In this document: positions 51,274 to 60,600 of the stretch, in pieces
Layout of the letters: the number at the start of each line of letters is the position of its first letter
Position numbering within the stretch: the stretch's first letter is position 1
Assembly (NCBI RefSeq): GCF_019443745.1
Contig: NZ_CP050948.1
Coordinates: 2,108,001 to 2,172,000 of the forward strand
DNA: 64,000 nucleotides
Origin: Iamia sp. SCSIO 61187
GTDB taxonomy: Bacteria; Actinomycetota; Acidimicrobiia; Acidimicrobiales; Iamiaceae
Direction of reading: 5' to 3'
Notes under the pieces: generated by a model
What the model saw: only the letters and a program-made list of their open reading frames with translations
Database searches by the model: none
What the model was told of the DNA's origin: nothing
Program-made: the position numbers and the translations under genes

Positions 51274-52413
51274 GTGGCGACCCCCGAGAACACGACCCGC
51301 GTCCTGATCGCCGGGGGCGGCACGGCCGGCCACCTCGTCCCCGGCCTGGCCGTGGCGGCCGCGCTGGTCGACGCGGGGGTGGCGCCCGAGGAGATCCACT
51401 TCGTCGGGTCCAACCGGGGCGTCGAGGCCCGGATGGTGCCGGCCGCCGGGTTCGCGCTCGACGAGGTCCCCAGCCGGGGCCTGCCCCGCTCGATCGGCCC
51501 GGCCACGCTCAAGGCGGCGTGGGGCCTGCTCGGCGCCGCCCGCCGCGGTATCGCCATCGTCGGCGCCCGCCGCCCGGGCGTCGTGGTGTCGCTGGGCGGC
51601 CACGCCGCCCTCCCGGGGGTCGTGGGGGCCGTCGCCCGTCGGGCGCCGCTCGTGCTGATGGAGCAGAACGTCCGGGCCGGGGCGGTCAACCGCCTCCTCG
51701 CCCGCTTCGCCCGGGCCAGCGCCGTGTCCTTCCCCGGCACCGACCTGCGCCGGTCCCGTGTCACCGGCAACCCCCTCCACGCCGACCTGGTCGCCGCGGC
51801 CGAGGCCCGCCGCGGCCCCGGGGGGGCGGCGGCGCGCGACGCGGCCCGCCGGGAGCTGGGCCTGCCCCTCGACCGCACCGTCGTCCTGGTCACCACCGGC
51901 TCGCTCGGCTCGAAGCGGGTCAACGACGCCGTCCTGGGCCTGGTCGAGCGGTGGGCCGGGCGCGACGATGTCGCCATCCGCCACGTCACCGGCCGGCGCG
52001 ACCACGACGCCGTCCTCGCCGCCGCCCCGCCGCCCGGCGCCGCCCTCCAGCACGACGTGGTGGCCTACGAGGACCGCATGCCGCTCGCCCTGACCGCCGC
52101 CGACGTCGCCGTCACCCGGGCCGGTGCCGGCACCTGCACCGAGCTGGCCGCCTTCGGCGTTCCGGCGATCATGGTGCCCCTGCCGATCGCCACCCGGGAC
52201 CACCAGGCGGCCAACGCCGGGGTCCTGGCCGCGGCCGGGGCGGCCGTGGTCGTGCCCGACGCCGAGCTCGACGTCGACCGGCTCGAGGCCGAGCTGGCGC
52301 CCCTCGTCGCCGACGCCGGACGCCGGGAGGCGATGGCCACGGCCATGGCCGGCCAGGCCCGCCTCGACGCCGCCGCCCGGGTCGCCGAGGTCATCCTCGA
52401 GGTCGCCCGGTGA
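51274..52413 (+). CDS. murG: Lipid II synthase MurG
   Basis: A 379-residue GT28 enzyme adding GlcNAc to lipid I at the inner membrane face. GGGTAGHLVPGLAVA, SLGGHAALPG, MEQNVRAGAVNRL, TTGSLGSKRVND, TRAGAGTCTELAAFGVP and the RDHQAANA segment match. The GTG starts one base after the ftsW stop. Confidence 0.94.
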   Translation: MATPENTTRVLIAGGGTAGHLVPGLAVAAALVDAGVAPEEIHFVGSNRGVEARMVPAAGFALDEVPSRGLPRSIGPATLKAAWGLLGAARRGIAIVGARRPGVVVSLGGHAALPGVVGAVARRAPLVLMEQNVRAGAVNRLLARFARASAVSFPGTDLRRSRVTGNPLHADLVAAAEARRGPGGAAARDAARRELGLPLDRTVVLVTTGSLGSKRVNDAVLGLVERWAGRDDVAIRHVTGRRDHDAVLAAAPPPGAALQHDVVAYEDRMPLALTAADVAVTRAGAGTCTELAAFGVPAIMVPLPIATRDHQAANAGVLAAAGAAVVVPDAELDVDRLEAELAPLVADAGRREAMATAMAGQARLDAAARVAEVILEVAR

Positions 52414-52489
52414 CCCGCCCGCCCGACGCCGGGACGATCCCGGGCGCCCGGGCGCCCGGATCGGTCCCCCGGACGACGGGGGTGGGGCG

Positions 52490-53950
52490 ATGACCGGCGC
52501 GACCGACCCGACCGACACCGGCGCGCTCGACCTCGACGGGCCGCCGCTGCACGTCCACATCGTGGGCGTGGGCGGCGCCGGCATGCGCGCCATCGCCACC
52601 GTGCTGGTCGCCATGGGGCACCGGGTCACGGGCTCGGACATGAAGCCGTCGCCCGGGCTCGACCGCCTCCGGGCGCTGGGCATCGACGTCCACGTGGGGC
52701 ACCGGGGCGAGCAGGTGGGCCACGCCGACCGGGTCGCCGTCTCGACCGCCATCCCGGCGTCCAACCCCGAGGTCGTCGCCGCCCACGAGGCGGGCATCCC
52801 GGTGCTGAGCCGGGCCCAGGTCCTGGCGGCCATCACCCGGGTCCGCCGCACCCTCTCGGTGTCGGGCACCCACGGCAAGACGACCACCACGACGATGCTC
52901 GCCCTGATCCTGGTGGAGGCTGGCCTGTCGCCCTCGTTCATCATCGGGGGCGACGTGAACGAGATCGGCTCCGGGGCGGTGTGGGAGGACGGGGAGCTGT
53001 TCGTCGTCGAGGCCGACGAGAGCGACGGGACCTTCACCGAGCTCGCCAGCCACCTGGCGGTGGTCACCAACGTCGAGGCCGACCACCTCGACCACTACGG
53101 CGACCTGGCCGGCATCGAGGCCGCCTTCGACCGGTTCGTCACCGGCGCCGACGTGGCGGTCGTGTGCGTCGACGAGCCCAACGCCGCCGCCCTCGCGGCG
53201 CGCCACGGCACCACCACCTACGGCACGGGCGAGGGGGCCGACTACCGCATCGTCGACGTCTCCGTCGACCGGGTCGGCACCCGGTTCGCCGTCGAGCACC
53301 ACGGCGACGTGCTCGGGCGGATCGACCTGCCCATCCCGGGCCTGCACAACGCCCGCAACGCCACCGCCGCCCTCGTCGCCGCCCTCCTCGTCGGGGCCCC
53401 GTTCTCGGCCGCGGCGTCGGCCCTCGGCCGCTACGCGGGCGTGGCCCGGCGCTACCAGTTCCGGGGCCGGCTCGACGGCATCACCTTCGTCGACGACTAC
53501 GCCCACAACCCCGGCAAGGTCGCCGCGGTCGTCGGCACCGCGGCCCAGGGCGGGTGGGGGCGCGTCGTCGTCGTGTTCCAGCCCCACCGCTACTCGCGCA
53601 CCGAGGACCTGTGGCGCGACTTCGGCCCCTCGTTCGCCGGTGCCGACCTGGTCGTGATCACCGACGTCGACGGGGCGGGGGAGCAGGCCCGGCCGGGCGT
53701 GACCGGCCAGCTGATCGTGGACGCCATCGCCGCGTCGGACCCCGGGCGCGACGTCGTCTACCTGCCCGACCGCACCACGCTCGCCGCCGAGCTGGCCGAG
53801 GTGCTGCGGCCGGGCGACCTGTGCCTGTCGCTCGGCGCCGGCGACATCACCGGCCTGGCCGACGAGGTCCTCGCCGCCCGGGCCCGGTCCGACGCCGACG
53901 CCGCCGGGCCGGCCGCCGACGACGGTGAGCCCGACGGGGGGACCCGATGA
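52490..53950 (+). CDS. murC: UDP-MurNAc-L-alanine ligase MurC
   Basis: A 486-residue Mur ligase: VHIVGVGGAGMRAIA (UDP-binding), SVSGTHGKTTTTTML (ATP loop), EADESDGTF, NVEADHLDHYGD and DDYAHNPGKV. It adds L-Ala to UDP-MurNAc, the first peptide step. A 76-bp gap separates it from murG. GGGG near the ATG is a weak ribosome binding site. ATGA overlap with murB. Confidence 0.95.
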   Translation: MTGATDPTDTGALDLDGPPLHVHIVGVGGAGMRAIATVLVAMGHRVTGSDMKPSPGLDRLRALGIDVHVGHRGEQVGHADRVAVSTAIPASNPEVVAAHEAGIPVLSRAQVLAAITRVRRTLSVSGTHGKTTTTTMLALILVEAGLSPSFIIGGDVNEIGSGAVWEDGELFVVEADESDGTFTELASHLAVVTNVEADHLDHYGDLAGIEAAFDRFVTGADVAVVCVDEPNAAALAARHGTTTYGTGEGADYRIVDVSVDRVGTRFAVEHHGDVLGRIDLPIPGLHNARNATAALVAALLVGAPFSAAASALGRYAGVARRYQFRGRLDGITFVDDYAHNPGKVAAVVGTAAQGGWGRVVVVFQPHRYSRTEDLWRDFGPSFAGADLVVITDVDGAGEQARPGVTGQLIVDAIAASDPGRDVVYLPDRTTLAAELAEVLRPGDLCLSLGAGDITGLADEVLAARARSDADAAGPAADDGEPDGGTR

Positions 53951-54888
53951 GCCCCACCGGCACCGCGGTCGACCGCGCCGCCGCCGTGCTCGGCGACCGG
54001 GCCCGCCCCGACGCCGACATCGGCGCCCTCACGACCTACCGGGTCGGCGGGCCGGCCGCCCTCCTCGTCGAGGCGGCCGACGAGGCCGACCTCGTCCTCG
54101 TGGCCCGCGCCGTCGCCGCCAGCGAGCTGCCCACCCTCGTCATCGGGAAGGGGTCCAACCTGCTGGTGGCCGACGCCGGCTTCCCCGGCATCGCCGTCGT
54201 GCTGGGCCCCGGTCTGGCCACGGTGGAGGTCGCCGGCACGGTCGTCCGGGCGGGCGGGGCGGCCAGCCTGCCGGTCGTGGCCCGCCGCTCGGCCGCCGCC
54301 GGCCTCACCGGCTTCGAGTGGGCGGTGGGCGTGCCGGGGTCGATCGGGGGCGCCGTCCGCATGAACGCAGGCGGGCACGGCTCGGACATGGCCGCGACCC
54401 TGCAGAGCATCCGCGTCGTCGACCTGTCGGCGGGGGAGGATGGTGCGATGCCGGCGACGCTCCCCTCCACCCAGCTGGCGCTGGGCTACCGGACGTCGAA
54501 CGTCGCCCCCTCGCAGGTGGTGGTCGGGGCCGACATCGCCCTGGCCCCCGGCGACCGGGCCACGGCCGAGGCCGAGATCGCCGCCATCGTCCGCTGGCGC
54601 CGCGAGAACCAGCCCGGGGGGCCCAACGCCGGGTCGGTCTTCACCAACCCGCCGGGCGACTCCGCCGGCCGCCTCGTCGACGCCGCCGGGCTCAAGGGCC
54701 TGCGGCGGGGGAGCGCGGCGGTGTCCGACAAGCACGCCAACTTCATCCAGGCCGACGCCGGCGGCTCGGCCGACGACGTCTTCGCCCTCATGGTCGAGGT
54801 GGCCCGCCGGGTCGAGGCCGCCCACGGCGTCCGCCTCCACCCCGAGACCCGCACCGTCGGCCTGACCTGGCCCGAGGACCTCTCGTGA
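53947..54888 (+). CDS. murB: UDP-N-acetylenolpyruvylglucosamine reductase MurB
   Basis: A 313-residue FAD enzyme of the shorter (type II-like) form. [59 protein letters not shown] (with the catalytic Ser) and KHANFIQ are visible. It makes UDP-MurNAc with NADPH. murA is not in the cluster. Confidence 0.95.
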   Translation: MSPTGTAVDRAAAVLGDRARPDADIGALTTYRVGGPAALLVEAADEADLVLVARAVAASELPTLVIGKGSNLLVADAGFPGIAVVLGPGLATVEVAGTVVRAGGAASLPVVARRSAAAGLTGFEWAVGVPGSIGGAVRMNAGGHGSDMAATLQSIRVVDLSAGEDGAMPATLPSTQLALGYRTSNVAPSQVVVGADIALAPGDRATAEAEIAAIVRWRRENQPGGPNAGSVFTNPPGDSAGRLVDAAGLKGLRRGSAAVSDKHANFIQADAGGSADDVFALMVEVARRVEAAHGVRLHPETRTVGLTWPEDLS

Positions 54889-55700
54889 ACGGGTCGCGGA
54901 CCGAGGTGCGCGAGTGGCGGCCCCCGACCGAGGCGGTCGCGGCCACGCCCCACCCCCGCATCCGCGCCCGCCGGGCCGAGGTCGCCCGGGGCCGGGGTCG
55001 GCGCCGCATGCGGCGCGTCACGGCCCTCCTCGGCGTGATCTGCGCCGTCGTGTGGACCCTCGTCGGGCTCCGCAGCCCGCTGCTCGACGTCGACCGGGTG
55101 CAGGTCGTCGGGGCCGAGCGCACCGACGTCGCCGCCATCGAGCGGGCCGGGGGCGCGACGCGGGGCACGCCGATGATCGAGGTCGACCTGGACGGGGCCC
55201 GCCGCGGGGTGGCCGCCCTGCCGTGGATCGACGAGGTCCGCACCACCCGGCTGTGGCCGGGCACCATCCGCATCGTCGTCAGCGAGCGCACCGAGGTCGC
55301 CACCGTCGCCCACGACGACGGGTGGGCCCTCCTCGACGCCGAGGGTCGGGTCCTGGCCGTCGTCGAGGACCAGCCCGACCTGCCCGCCCTCGCCGGCGAG
55401 CGGGCGGCCGCGCCCGGGGCGACGCTCGATGGCGACGACCGGGCCGCCCTCGCCGTCCTCGGCGCCCTGCCGGGGTCGCTGCGGCGGGCGGTCGAGGGCA
55501 CCGACCAGGGGCGCGACGGCCTCGAGCTGGTGCTCGACGACGGCTTCCGGGTGGTCCTGGGCGACGCCCGCCAGCTGGCCGCCAAGGCCCAGGCCGCCGT
55601 GGCCGTGCGCCAGCACGCCGCCCCCGCGGGCGACGCCTGCCGCATCGACGTCCGCGTCCCGACCGCCCCGGTCTTGACCACGGGGAGGGGCTGTGCGTAG
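54885..55700 (+). CDS. ftsQ: Cell division protein FtsQ
   Basis: A 271-residue bitopic protein: a basic cytoplasmic N terminus, a transmembrane helix (about 44-62), a POTRA domain ([20 protein letters not shown] in outline) with the typical [24 protein letters not shown] stretch, and the FtsQ beta domain. It links cytoplasmic and septal divisome parts with FtsL. GTGA overlap with murB; its 3' end contains a probable ftsZ promoter. Confidence 0.9.
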   Translation: MNGSRTEVREWRPPTEAVAATPHPRIRARRAEVARGRGRRRMRRVTALLGVICAVVWTLVGLRSPLLDVDRVQVVGAERTDVAAIERAGGATRGTPMIEVDLDGARRGVAALPWIDEVRTTRLWPGTIRIVVSERTEVATVAHDDGWALLDAEGRVLAVVEDQPDLPALAGERAAAPGATLDGDDRAALAVLGALPGSLRRAVEGTDQGRDGLELVLDDGFRVVLGDARQLAAKAQAAVAVRQHAAPAGDACRIDVRVPTAPVLTTGRGCA

Positions 55701-55703
55701 GGT
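55674..55703 (+). promoter_or_regulatory. Candidate ftsZ promoter inside the ftsQ end
   Basis: TTGACC (55674-55679), 18-base spacer and TAGGGT (55698-55703), directly over the ftsQ stop codon. It is followed by an unusually A/T-rich stretch for this genome (acaagaactttacataaccc). This would give ftsZ its own transcript with a leader of about 110 bases. Confidence 0.6.
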
Positions 55704-55737
55704 CTCGACCGCTACAAGAACTTTACATAACCCTATA

Positions 55738-55790
55738 CCTCGACTCGAGGTCGAGGGTGACACCTCGATGGTCGGCCCGTGTGGCCGACC
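55738..55790 (+). promoter_or_regulatory. Two hairpins in the ftsZ leader
   Basis: CCTCGAC/GTCGAGG (55738-55744 with 55750-55756) and GGTCGGCC/GGCCGACC (55770-55777 with 55783-55790, loop CGTGT) are perfect stems. Neither masks the GGAG ribosome binding site at 55811. They may stabilise the mRNA, bind a regulator or act as an attenuator. Confidence 0.55.
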
Positions 55791-55822
55791 GTCCCGCGCG
55801 TCCCGAGAACGGAGCTTCCCCC

Positions 55823-56914
55823 ATGGCCGGTAATCCGCAGAACTACCTGGCGGTCATCAAGGTCGTCGGCGTCGGTGGTGCCGGGTGCAACGCCGTCAAC
55901 CGGATGATCGACGCCGGGCTGAAGGGCGTCGAGTTCATCGCCGTCAACACCGATGCCCAGGCGCTCCTGATGAGCGACGCCGACGTCAAGCTCGACATCG
56001 GGCGCGACCTCACCCGCGGCCTCGGCGCCGGGAGCGACCCCGACGTGGGGGCGGCGGCGGCCGAGTCGCACCGGGCCGAGCTCGAGGAGGTCATCAAGGG
56101 CGCCGACATGGTCTTCATCACCGCCGGCGAGGGCGGCGGCACCGGCACCGGCGGCGCGCCGGTCATCGCCGAGATCGCCAAGTCCCTCGGCGCCCTGACC
56201 ATCGGCGTGGTGACCCGCCCGTTCGGCTTCGAGGGCCGGCGCCGCTCGGTCCAGGCCGAGCAGGGCGTCCAGAAGCTGAAGGAGCGGGTCGACACCCAGA
56301 TCGTCATCCCCAACGATCGCCTGCTCACCGTCTCCGACGACAAGACCTCGGTGGTGAACGCCTTCAAGATGGCCGACGAGGTCCTCCTCCAGGGCGTCCA
56401 GGGCATCACCGACCTGATCACCACGCCGGGCCTCATCAACACCGACTTCGCCGACGTGAAGATGATCATGAGCAACGCCGGCTCGGCGCTGATGGGCATC
56501 GGCTACGCCTCCGGCGACGGCCGGGCCCTCAACGCCGCCCGCAACGCCATCTCGAGCCCGCTGCTCGAGGCGTCCATCGAGGGCGCCCGCGGCATCCTGC
56601 TGAGCATCACCGGCGGGAGCGACATGGGCCTGTTCGAGGTGAACGAGGCGGCCGAGGTCATCCACGGCGTGGCCCACCCCGACGCCAACATCATCTTCGG
56701 CACCGTGATCGACGACGACATGGGCGACGAGGTGCGGGTCACGGTCATCGCCGCCGGGTTCGACCGGTGGGAGGAGGGCCGCACCCGGCCCCGCACCCAC
56801 GAGATGGAGGAGTCGAGCGGGCCCGTGCCCGTGACCGACCTCTTCGGCGGCGCCGACGACGAGACCGACGGCGACGGCGACGACGACTTCGACGTGCCCT
56901 CGTTCCTCCGGTAG
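55823..56914 (+). CDS. ftsZ: Cell division GTPase FtsZ
   Basis: A 363-residue tubulin homologue forming the Z ring. [16 protein letters not shown], the tubulin signature [26 protein letters not shown] and the T7 loop region [11 protein letters not shown] are all present. After a short acidic linker the C-terminal peptide DVPSFLR is intact, the docking site for SepF and other partners. The linker is short (about 45 residues). Confidence 0.97.
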   Translation: MAGNPQNYLAVIKVVGVGGAGCNAVNRMIDAGLKGVEFIAVNTDAQALLMSDADVKLDIGRDLTRGLGAGSDPDVGAAAAESHRAELEEVIKGADMVFITAGEGGGTGTGGAPVIAEIAKSLGALTIGVVTRPFGFEGRRRSVQAEQGVQKLKERVDTQIVIPNDRLLTVSDDKTSVVNAFKMADEVLLQGVQGITDLITTPGLINTDFADVKMIMSNAGSALMGIGYASGDGRALNAARNAISSPLLEASIEGARGILLSITGGSDMGLFEVNEAAEVIHGVAHPDANIIFGTVIDDDMGDEVRVTVIAAGFDRWEEGRTRPRTHEMEESSGPVPVTDLFGGADDETDGDGDDDFDVPSFLR

Positions 56915-57094
56915 GCAGGGCCCGATGAGGGCCCGAAGCCAGGTCGCAGACCGGCTCCTCACCTTCGCTCTGGTCGGACCGGACCCCTCCGCGCCGCGGC
57001 GGGCTGCGCTCGCCGGCTCGATCCGACCCAGGCGGGGTGGAGGGGCTGCCGCCAGCGCGGAACGGACTCGACAGGCACGGCACGAAGGATCCCC
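56915..57094 (+). other. Structured ftsZ-pgeF intergenic region
   Basis: This 180-bp stretch has no supported gene. It holds complementary segments TGGTCGGA (56971-56978) with TCCGACCCA (57022-57030, one bulge) and CCCCTCC (56984-56990) with GGAGGGG (57039-57045). The two pairings interleave, so they would exclude each other or form a pseudoknot. AAGGA before the pgeF GTG serves as ribosome binding site. Confidence 0.4.
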
Positions 57095-57760
57095 GTGGCA
57101 CTCCGCCCCCACCACCTGACCACGACGCGCGCCGCGGGGGACCTGGCCGTCACCGGGCCGCCGGCCGAGGTCGCCGCCCGCCGGCGGGCGGTCGTCGACC
57201 TGCCGTGGACCTGGCTGACCCAGGTCCACGGGGCCGCCGTCGTCACCGTCACCCGGCCCGGCCAGCACGCCGGGGCCGAGGCCGACGCGGCGGTGACCGC
57301 CGTGCCCGGCGCCGCCCTCGCCGTCACCACCGCCGACTGCGTGCCCGTGGTGCTGCTCGGCGCCGAGGGCCGCGCCGTGGGCGTCGCCCACGCCGGCTGG
57401 CGCGGTCTCCTGGGCGGGGTCGTCGGCGCCGCCGCCGAGGCCATGGCCGCCCTGGGGGCACCCCCGGTCGAGGCGGTGCTGGGCCCGTCGATCTGCGCCC
57501 GCCACTACGAGTTCGGCGCCGCGGACCTCGACCGGGTCGCCGCCCGCTGGGGCGACGAGGTGCGCGCCACCACCACCGACGGGCGGCCCGCCCTCGACGT
57601 CGCCGCCGGCGTGCGGCGAGCCCTGGCCGAGGCCGGGGTCGAGACGGTGACCGCGGCTCCGTCCTGCACCGCCGAGGCCCCCGGTGACTACTGGTCGTTC
57701 CGCGCCCGGGGCGACGCCGGCCGGATCGCGACGGTGGCGTGGCTGGAGGAGGAGGCGTGA
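57095..57760 (+). CDS. pgeF: PgeF/YfiH laccase-domain protein (peptidoglycan editing)
   Basis: A 221-residue multicopper polyphenol oxidase-fold protein. LTQVHGAAV, TTADCVPVVL, GVAHAGWRGLLGG and GPSICARHYEF carry the conserved His/Cys ligands. E. coli YfiH removes misincorporated L-Ser from UDP-MurNAc, and purine nucleoside activities are reported for homologues. Position after ftsZ is common in actinobacteria. Confidence 0.88.
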   Translation: MALRPHHLTTTRAAGDLAVTGPPAEVAARRRAVVDLPWTWLTQVHGAAVVTVTRPGQHAGAEADAAVTAVPGAALAVTTADCVPVVLLGAEGRAVGVAHAGWRGLLGGVVGAAAEAMAALGAPPVEAVLGPSICARHYEFGAADLDRVAARWGDEVRATTTDGRPALDVAAGVRRALAEAGVETVTAAPSCTAEAPGDYWSFRARGDAGRIATVAWLEEEA

Positions 57761-58437
57761 TCCCCGTCGCCGTCACGGCCGAGGAGGTGGGGGCCCGCAT
57801 CGCCCGGGTCCGCACCCGGATCGAGCGGGCGGGCGGCGACCCGGCCGCGGTCACCGTCGTCGGGGTGACGAAGGGCTTCGACGCCACCGCCGTCCACGCC
57901 GCGGTGGCCGCCGGGCTGGTGGACCTGGGGGAGAGCTACGCCCAGGAGATGGTCACCAAGGTCGACGCCGAGGAGGCGGTGCGCTGGCACTGGGTCGGCC
58001 GCCTGCAGCGGAACAAGGTCCGCCAGGTCGCCGCCCACGTCGCCCTGTGGCACAGCGTCGACCGGGCCGCCCTGGGGGCGGAGATCGCCCGGCGCGCCCC
58101 CGGCGCTGCCGTCCTGGCCCAGGTGAACACCTCGGGCGAGGGGACCAAGGGCGGGTGCCCGCCGGGGGAGACCGCAGCCCTGGTGGCCGACCTCCGGGCC
58201 GAGGGGCTCGACGTGCGCGGGCTGATGACGGTGGCGCTCCGTGGTCCCGAGGGGGCGACGGCGTGCTTCCGGACCCTCCGCGGGCTGGCCGACGACCTCG
58301 GCCTCTCCGAGAGGTCGATGGGCATGTCCGACGACCTCGAGGCCGCGGTGGCCGAGGGCGCGACGATGATCCGCGTCGGCACCGCCCTGTTCGGGCCGCG
58401 GGCGCAGGGCGCGGGCCCCGCCGCGATCGACGGTTAG
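57757..58437 (+). CDS. yggS: PLP homeostasis protein YggS
   Basis: A 226-residue alanine racemase-fold PLP-binding protein (COG0325). GVTKGFDATAV contains the cofactor Lys, followed by HWVGRLQRNKV and SMGMSDDLEAAVAEGATMIRVGTALFG at the end. It buffers pyridoxal phosphate; deletion elsewhere disturbs amino acid pools. GTGA overlap with pgeF. Confidence 0.93.
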   Translation: MIPVAVTAEEVGARIARVRTRIERAGGDPAAVTVVGVTKGFDATAVHAAVAAGLVDLGESYAQEMVTKVDAEEAVRWHWVGRLQRNKVRQVAAHVALWHSVDRAALGAEIARRAPGAAVLAQVNTSGEGTKGGCPPGETAALVADLRAEGLDVRGLMTVALRGPEGATACFRTLRGLADDLGLSERSMGMSDDLEAAVAEGATMIRVGTALFGPRAQGAGPAAIDG

Positions 58438-58440
58438 GCT
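58435..58440 (+). promoter_or_regulatory. Candidate -10 box for sepF
   Basis: TAGGCT overlaps the yggS stop codon and would start a transcript with a short leader containing AGGAGG (58449-58454), four bases before the sepF ATG. Confidence 0.4.
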
Positions 58441-58458
58441 CCGATCCCAGGAGGTCAG

Positions 58459-59088
58459 ATGGCGACCATGTGGCGCAAAGCGATGCTGTACCTCGGGCTC
58501 GGACCCGACGAGGAGTACGACGACTACGACCCCGGCTACGACGACCCGGCCCCGGCCTCGGGCACGGTGCGCCAGTCGCCGGCGTCGTCGCCCATGCTCC
58601 ACGAGCCCGAGCCCCACCCGCAGCAGTCCGCGGTGGGCGCGGTGCGACCCATGGCCCCGGCCCGGCCCGAGTCGGGCCCGTCGGACTTCGCCACCCAGGT
58701 CGGTGGCGGGATGGGCGGCGGCATGGGTGGGGGCATCGGTGCGGTGACGCCCAGCTCCGGCCTGGGGGGCGCCCGCCCCCGGCCCAAGGTCGTCCGCCCC
58801 ATGCCCGTGGCCTCGACGGCCCGGCCCCGGGTGGTCGTGCCGACCTCGTTCAACCAGGCCCAGACCCTCGCCGACACCTTCAAGGGCGGTCAGCCGGTCG
58901 TGATGAACCTGCGCCAGGCCGACCGCGAGGTCTCCCGCCGCCTCATCGACTTCTCCAGCGGCCTCTGCTACGGGCTCGGCGGACGCATGGAGAAGCTCGA
59001 CGGCCAGGTGTACCTCGTCAGCCCGACGAGCGTCGAGGTCACCGAGGACGAGCGCCAGCGCCTGCGCGACCGTTCCTACGAGGACTGA
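58459..59088 (+). CDS. sepF: Cell division protein SepF
   Basis: A 209-residue protein with the N-terminal membrane-targeting amphipathic helix (MATMWRKAMLYLGLGPDEEYDDYD), a Pro/Gly/Met-rich linker and the C-terminal DUF552 fold (FNQAQTLADTFKGGQPVVMNLRQADRE; RRLIDFSSGLCYGLGGRMEKL in outline). SepF anchors FtsZ to the membrane, which matters in actinobacteria lacking FtsA and ZipA; no ftsA lies in this cluster. Strong AGGAGG ribosome binding site. Confidence 0.93.
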   Translation: MATMWRKAMLYLGLGPDEEYDDYDPGYDDPAPASGTVRQSPASSPMLHEPEPHPQQSAVGAVRPMAPARPESGPSDFATQVGGGMGGGMGGGIGAVTPSSGLGGARPRPKVVRPMPVASTARPRVVVPTSFNQAQTLADTFKGGQPVVMNLRQADREVSRRLIDFSSGLCYGLGGRMEKLDGQVYLVSPTSVEVTEDERQRLRDRSYED

Positions 59089-59097
59089 CCCCGCCCC

Positions 59098-59364
59098 GTG
59101 GGCGCCCTCACCTCGATCCTCTGCATCGCCAGCCTGGCGGCCATGCTCGTGCTGCTGGCCGCCGTCGTCACCAGCTGGTTCGCCGTGCAACCGGGCACGG
59201 CCCTCGAGTCGGTGGCCCGCGCCCTGCGGGGGGTGACCGAGCCCGTGCTGGCGCCGCTGCGCGGCATCCTCCCCCAGCCCCGGCTCGGCGGCGCCCCCAT
59301 CGACGTGTCGCCCGTCGTCGTGATGGTCGCCCTCTCGGTGCTGCGCCTGCTCCTGGGCTGCTGA
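59098..59364 (+). CDS. yggT: YggT-family membrane protein
   Basis: An 88-residue protein with two transmembrane helices (about 3-27 and 62-84) and the family segment VTEPVLAPLRGILPQPRLGGAPIDVSPVVVM in outline. Half-size YggT proteins beside sepF and divIVA are typical of Gram-positives; the role is unknown but envelope-related. It starts nine bases after the sepF stop. Confidence 0.87.
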   Translation: MGALTSILCIASLAAMLVLLAAVVTSWFAVQPGTALESVARALRGVTEPVLAPLRGILPQPRLGGAPIDVSPVVVMVALSVLRLLLGC

Positions 59365-59426
59365 CGCCCGGGGGAGGCGCCCACGGGTCGGTTCGCGGCG
59401 GGCCCCCGGTGACTACGATCCCTCGG

Positions 59427-60524
59427 ATGGACATCTCCTCCGGCCTCTCCGGCACCAAGGAGTTCCGCATCGTCAAGCGGGGCTACGACCCCGACGAGGT
59501 GAACGCCTTCCTCGACCAGATCGCGCTGGGGGTCGGCGAGCTGAAGCGGAAGCTGGCCGACGCCGAGGACGCGGCCAAGGCCGCCCGGCGGGCGGCGGAG
59601 TCCACGCCCCCGCCGGCGCCGGCGCCGGCCCCGGCCCAGGACGCCGAGGCCGAGGAGATCCACCGGGCCCTGATCCTCGCCCAGCGCGCCGCCGACGAGG
59701 AGGTGCGCAAGGCCACCGAGGAGGGCGAGTCGCTGGTGGCCTCGGCCCGGAAGCAGGCCGAGGAGCTGCGCGCCGACGTCGAGGCCGAGCTGGCCCGCCG
59801 GCGCGACGAGGGCCGGGCGGGGCTGCTCGCCGAGATCGAGGAGCTCGAGCGGGTCCGAGACTCGCTGTCCAGCGACGTCACCGTGCTGGAGCGCCACGTG
59901 GAGGAGCAGCGCGAGGTGGTGCAGGCCGCCATCGGCGAGCTCCAGTCGCTGCTGGACCACCCCGAGGCCTTCCGGGTGGCCACCGAGACCGGCGTGAGCA
60001 CGACCTCGCCCCCGATCGATCGCGATCCGACCCCTGCGCCCGCGCCGGTGCCCGACGACGTGGCCCCCCCGACCGGGGAGGCCGAGGGGGTGGACCTGCC
60101 CGGGAAGGCCGACCTGTCGGCTGCCCTGGAGGACGCCGACGACGAGGCGCCCGAGCCGCCTCCGCCGGCGCTGCGCTCCGACGGTGCCCCCCCGGCGCCG
60201 CCGGCGGCGACCGACCGCCCGCCGCCGCCGGCCGAGGAGACCGTCCGGATCGGGTCGCCGCCCCCGCCCCCGCCCCCGCCGGCCCCCGATCTGTTCTCGG
60301 GTCCGCGCGGGGGTGACGAGGACGACCGGGACCTGGGTCCGCCCACCGAGGCCGTCGCCACGGTCGGGGCCGCCGACCCCGACGAGGACGCCTTCCTCGC
60401 CGAGCTCCGCAAGGCGATGCTCGACGACGAGCCCCTCGGGCCCCGGGACGCGTCGATGCCGGGTGGCCCCGACGACGACGCCGCGGGCGGTCGCGCCCGC
60501 CCGCGGTTCGGCCGCCGGCGGTAG
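59427..60524 (+). CDS. divIVA: DivIVA/Wag31 polar growth protein
   Basis: A 365-residue coiled-coil protein. The N-terminal lipid-binding domain (KEFRIVKRGYDPDEVNAFLDQIA in outline) is intact, then a Pro/Ala linker, a long coiled coil (about 68-185) and a disordered Pro/Asp-rich tail of about 180 residues. In actinobacteria it recruits wall synthesis to cell poles. TACGAT seven bases before the ATG gives a probable leaderless transcript. Confidence 0.92.
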   Translation: MDISSGLSGTKEFRIVKRGYDPDEVNAFLDQIALGVGELKRKLADAEDAAKAARRAAESTPPPAPAPAPAQDAEAEEIHRALILAQRAADEEVRKATEEGESLVASARKQAEELRADVEAELARRRDEGRAGLLAEIEELERVRDSLSSDVTVLERHVEEQREVVQAAIGELQSLLDHPEAFRVATETGVSTTSPPIDRDPTPAPAPVPDDVAPPTGEAEGVDLPGKADLSAALEDADDEAPEPPPPALRSDGAPPAPPAATDRPPPPAEETVRIGSPPPPPPPPAPDLFSGPRGGDEDDRDLGPPTEAVATVGAADPDEDAFLAELRKAMLDDEPLGPRDASMPGGPDDDAAGGRARPRFGRRR

Positions 60525-60600
60525 CCGCCGCCCCGGGGGCAGGGATCGCCCCGCGCGGCGGCGAAAACAGGGTGCGTCCATCGTCCCCTGAGAGGTCATC

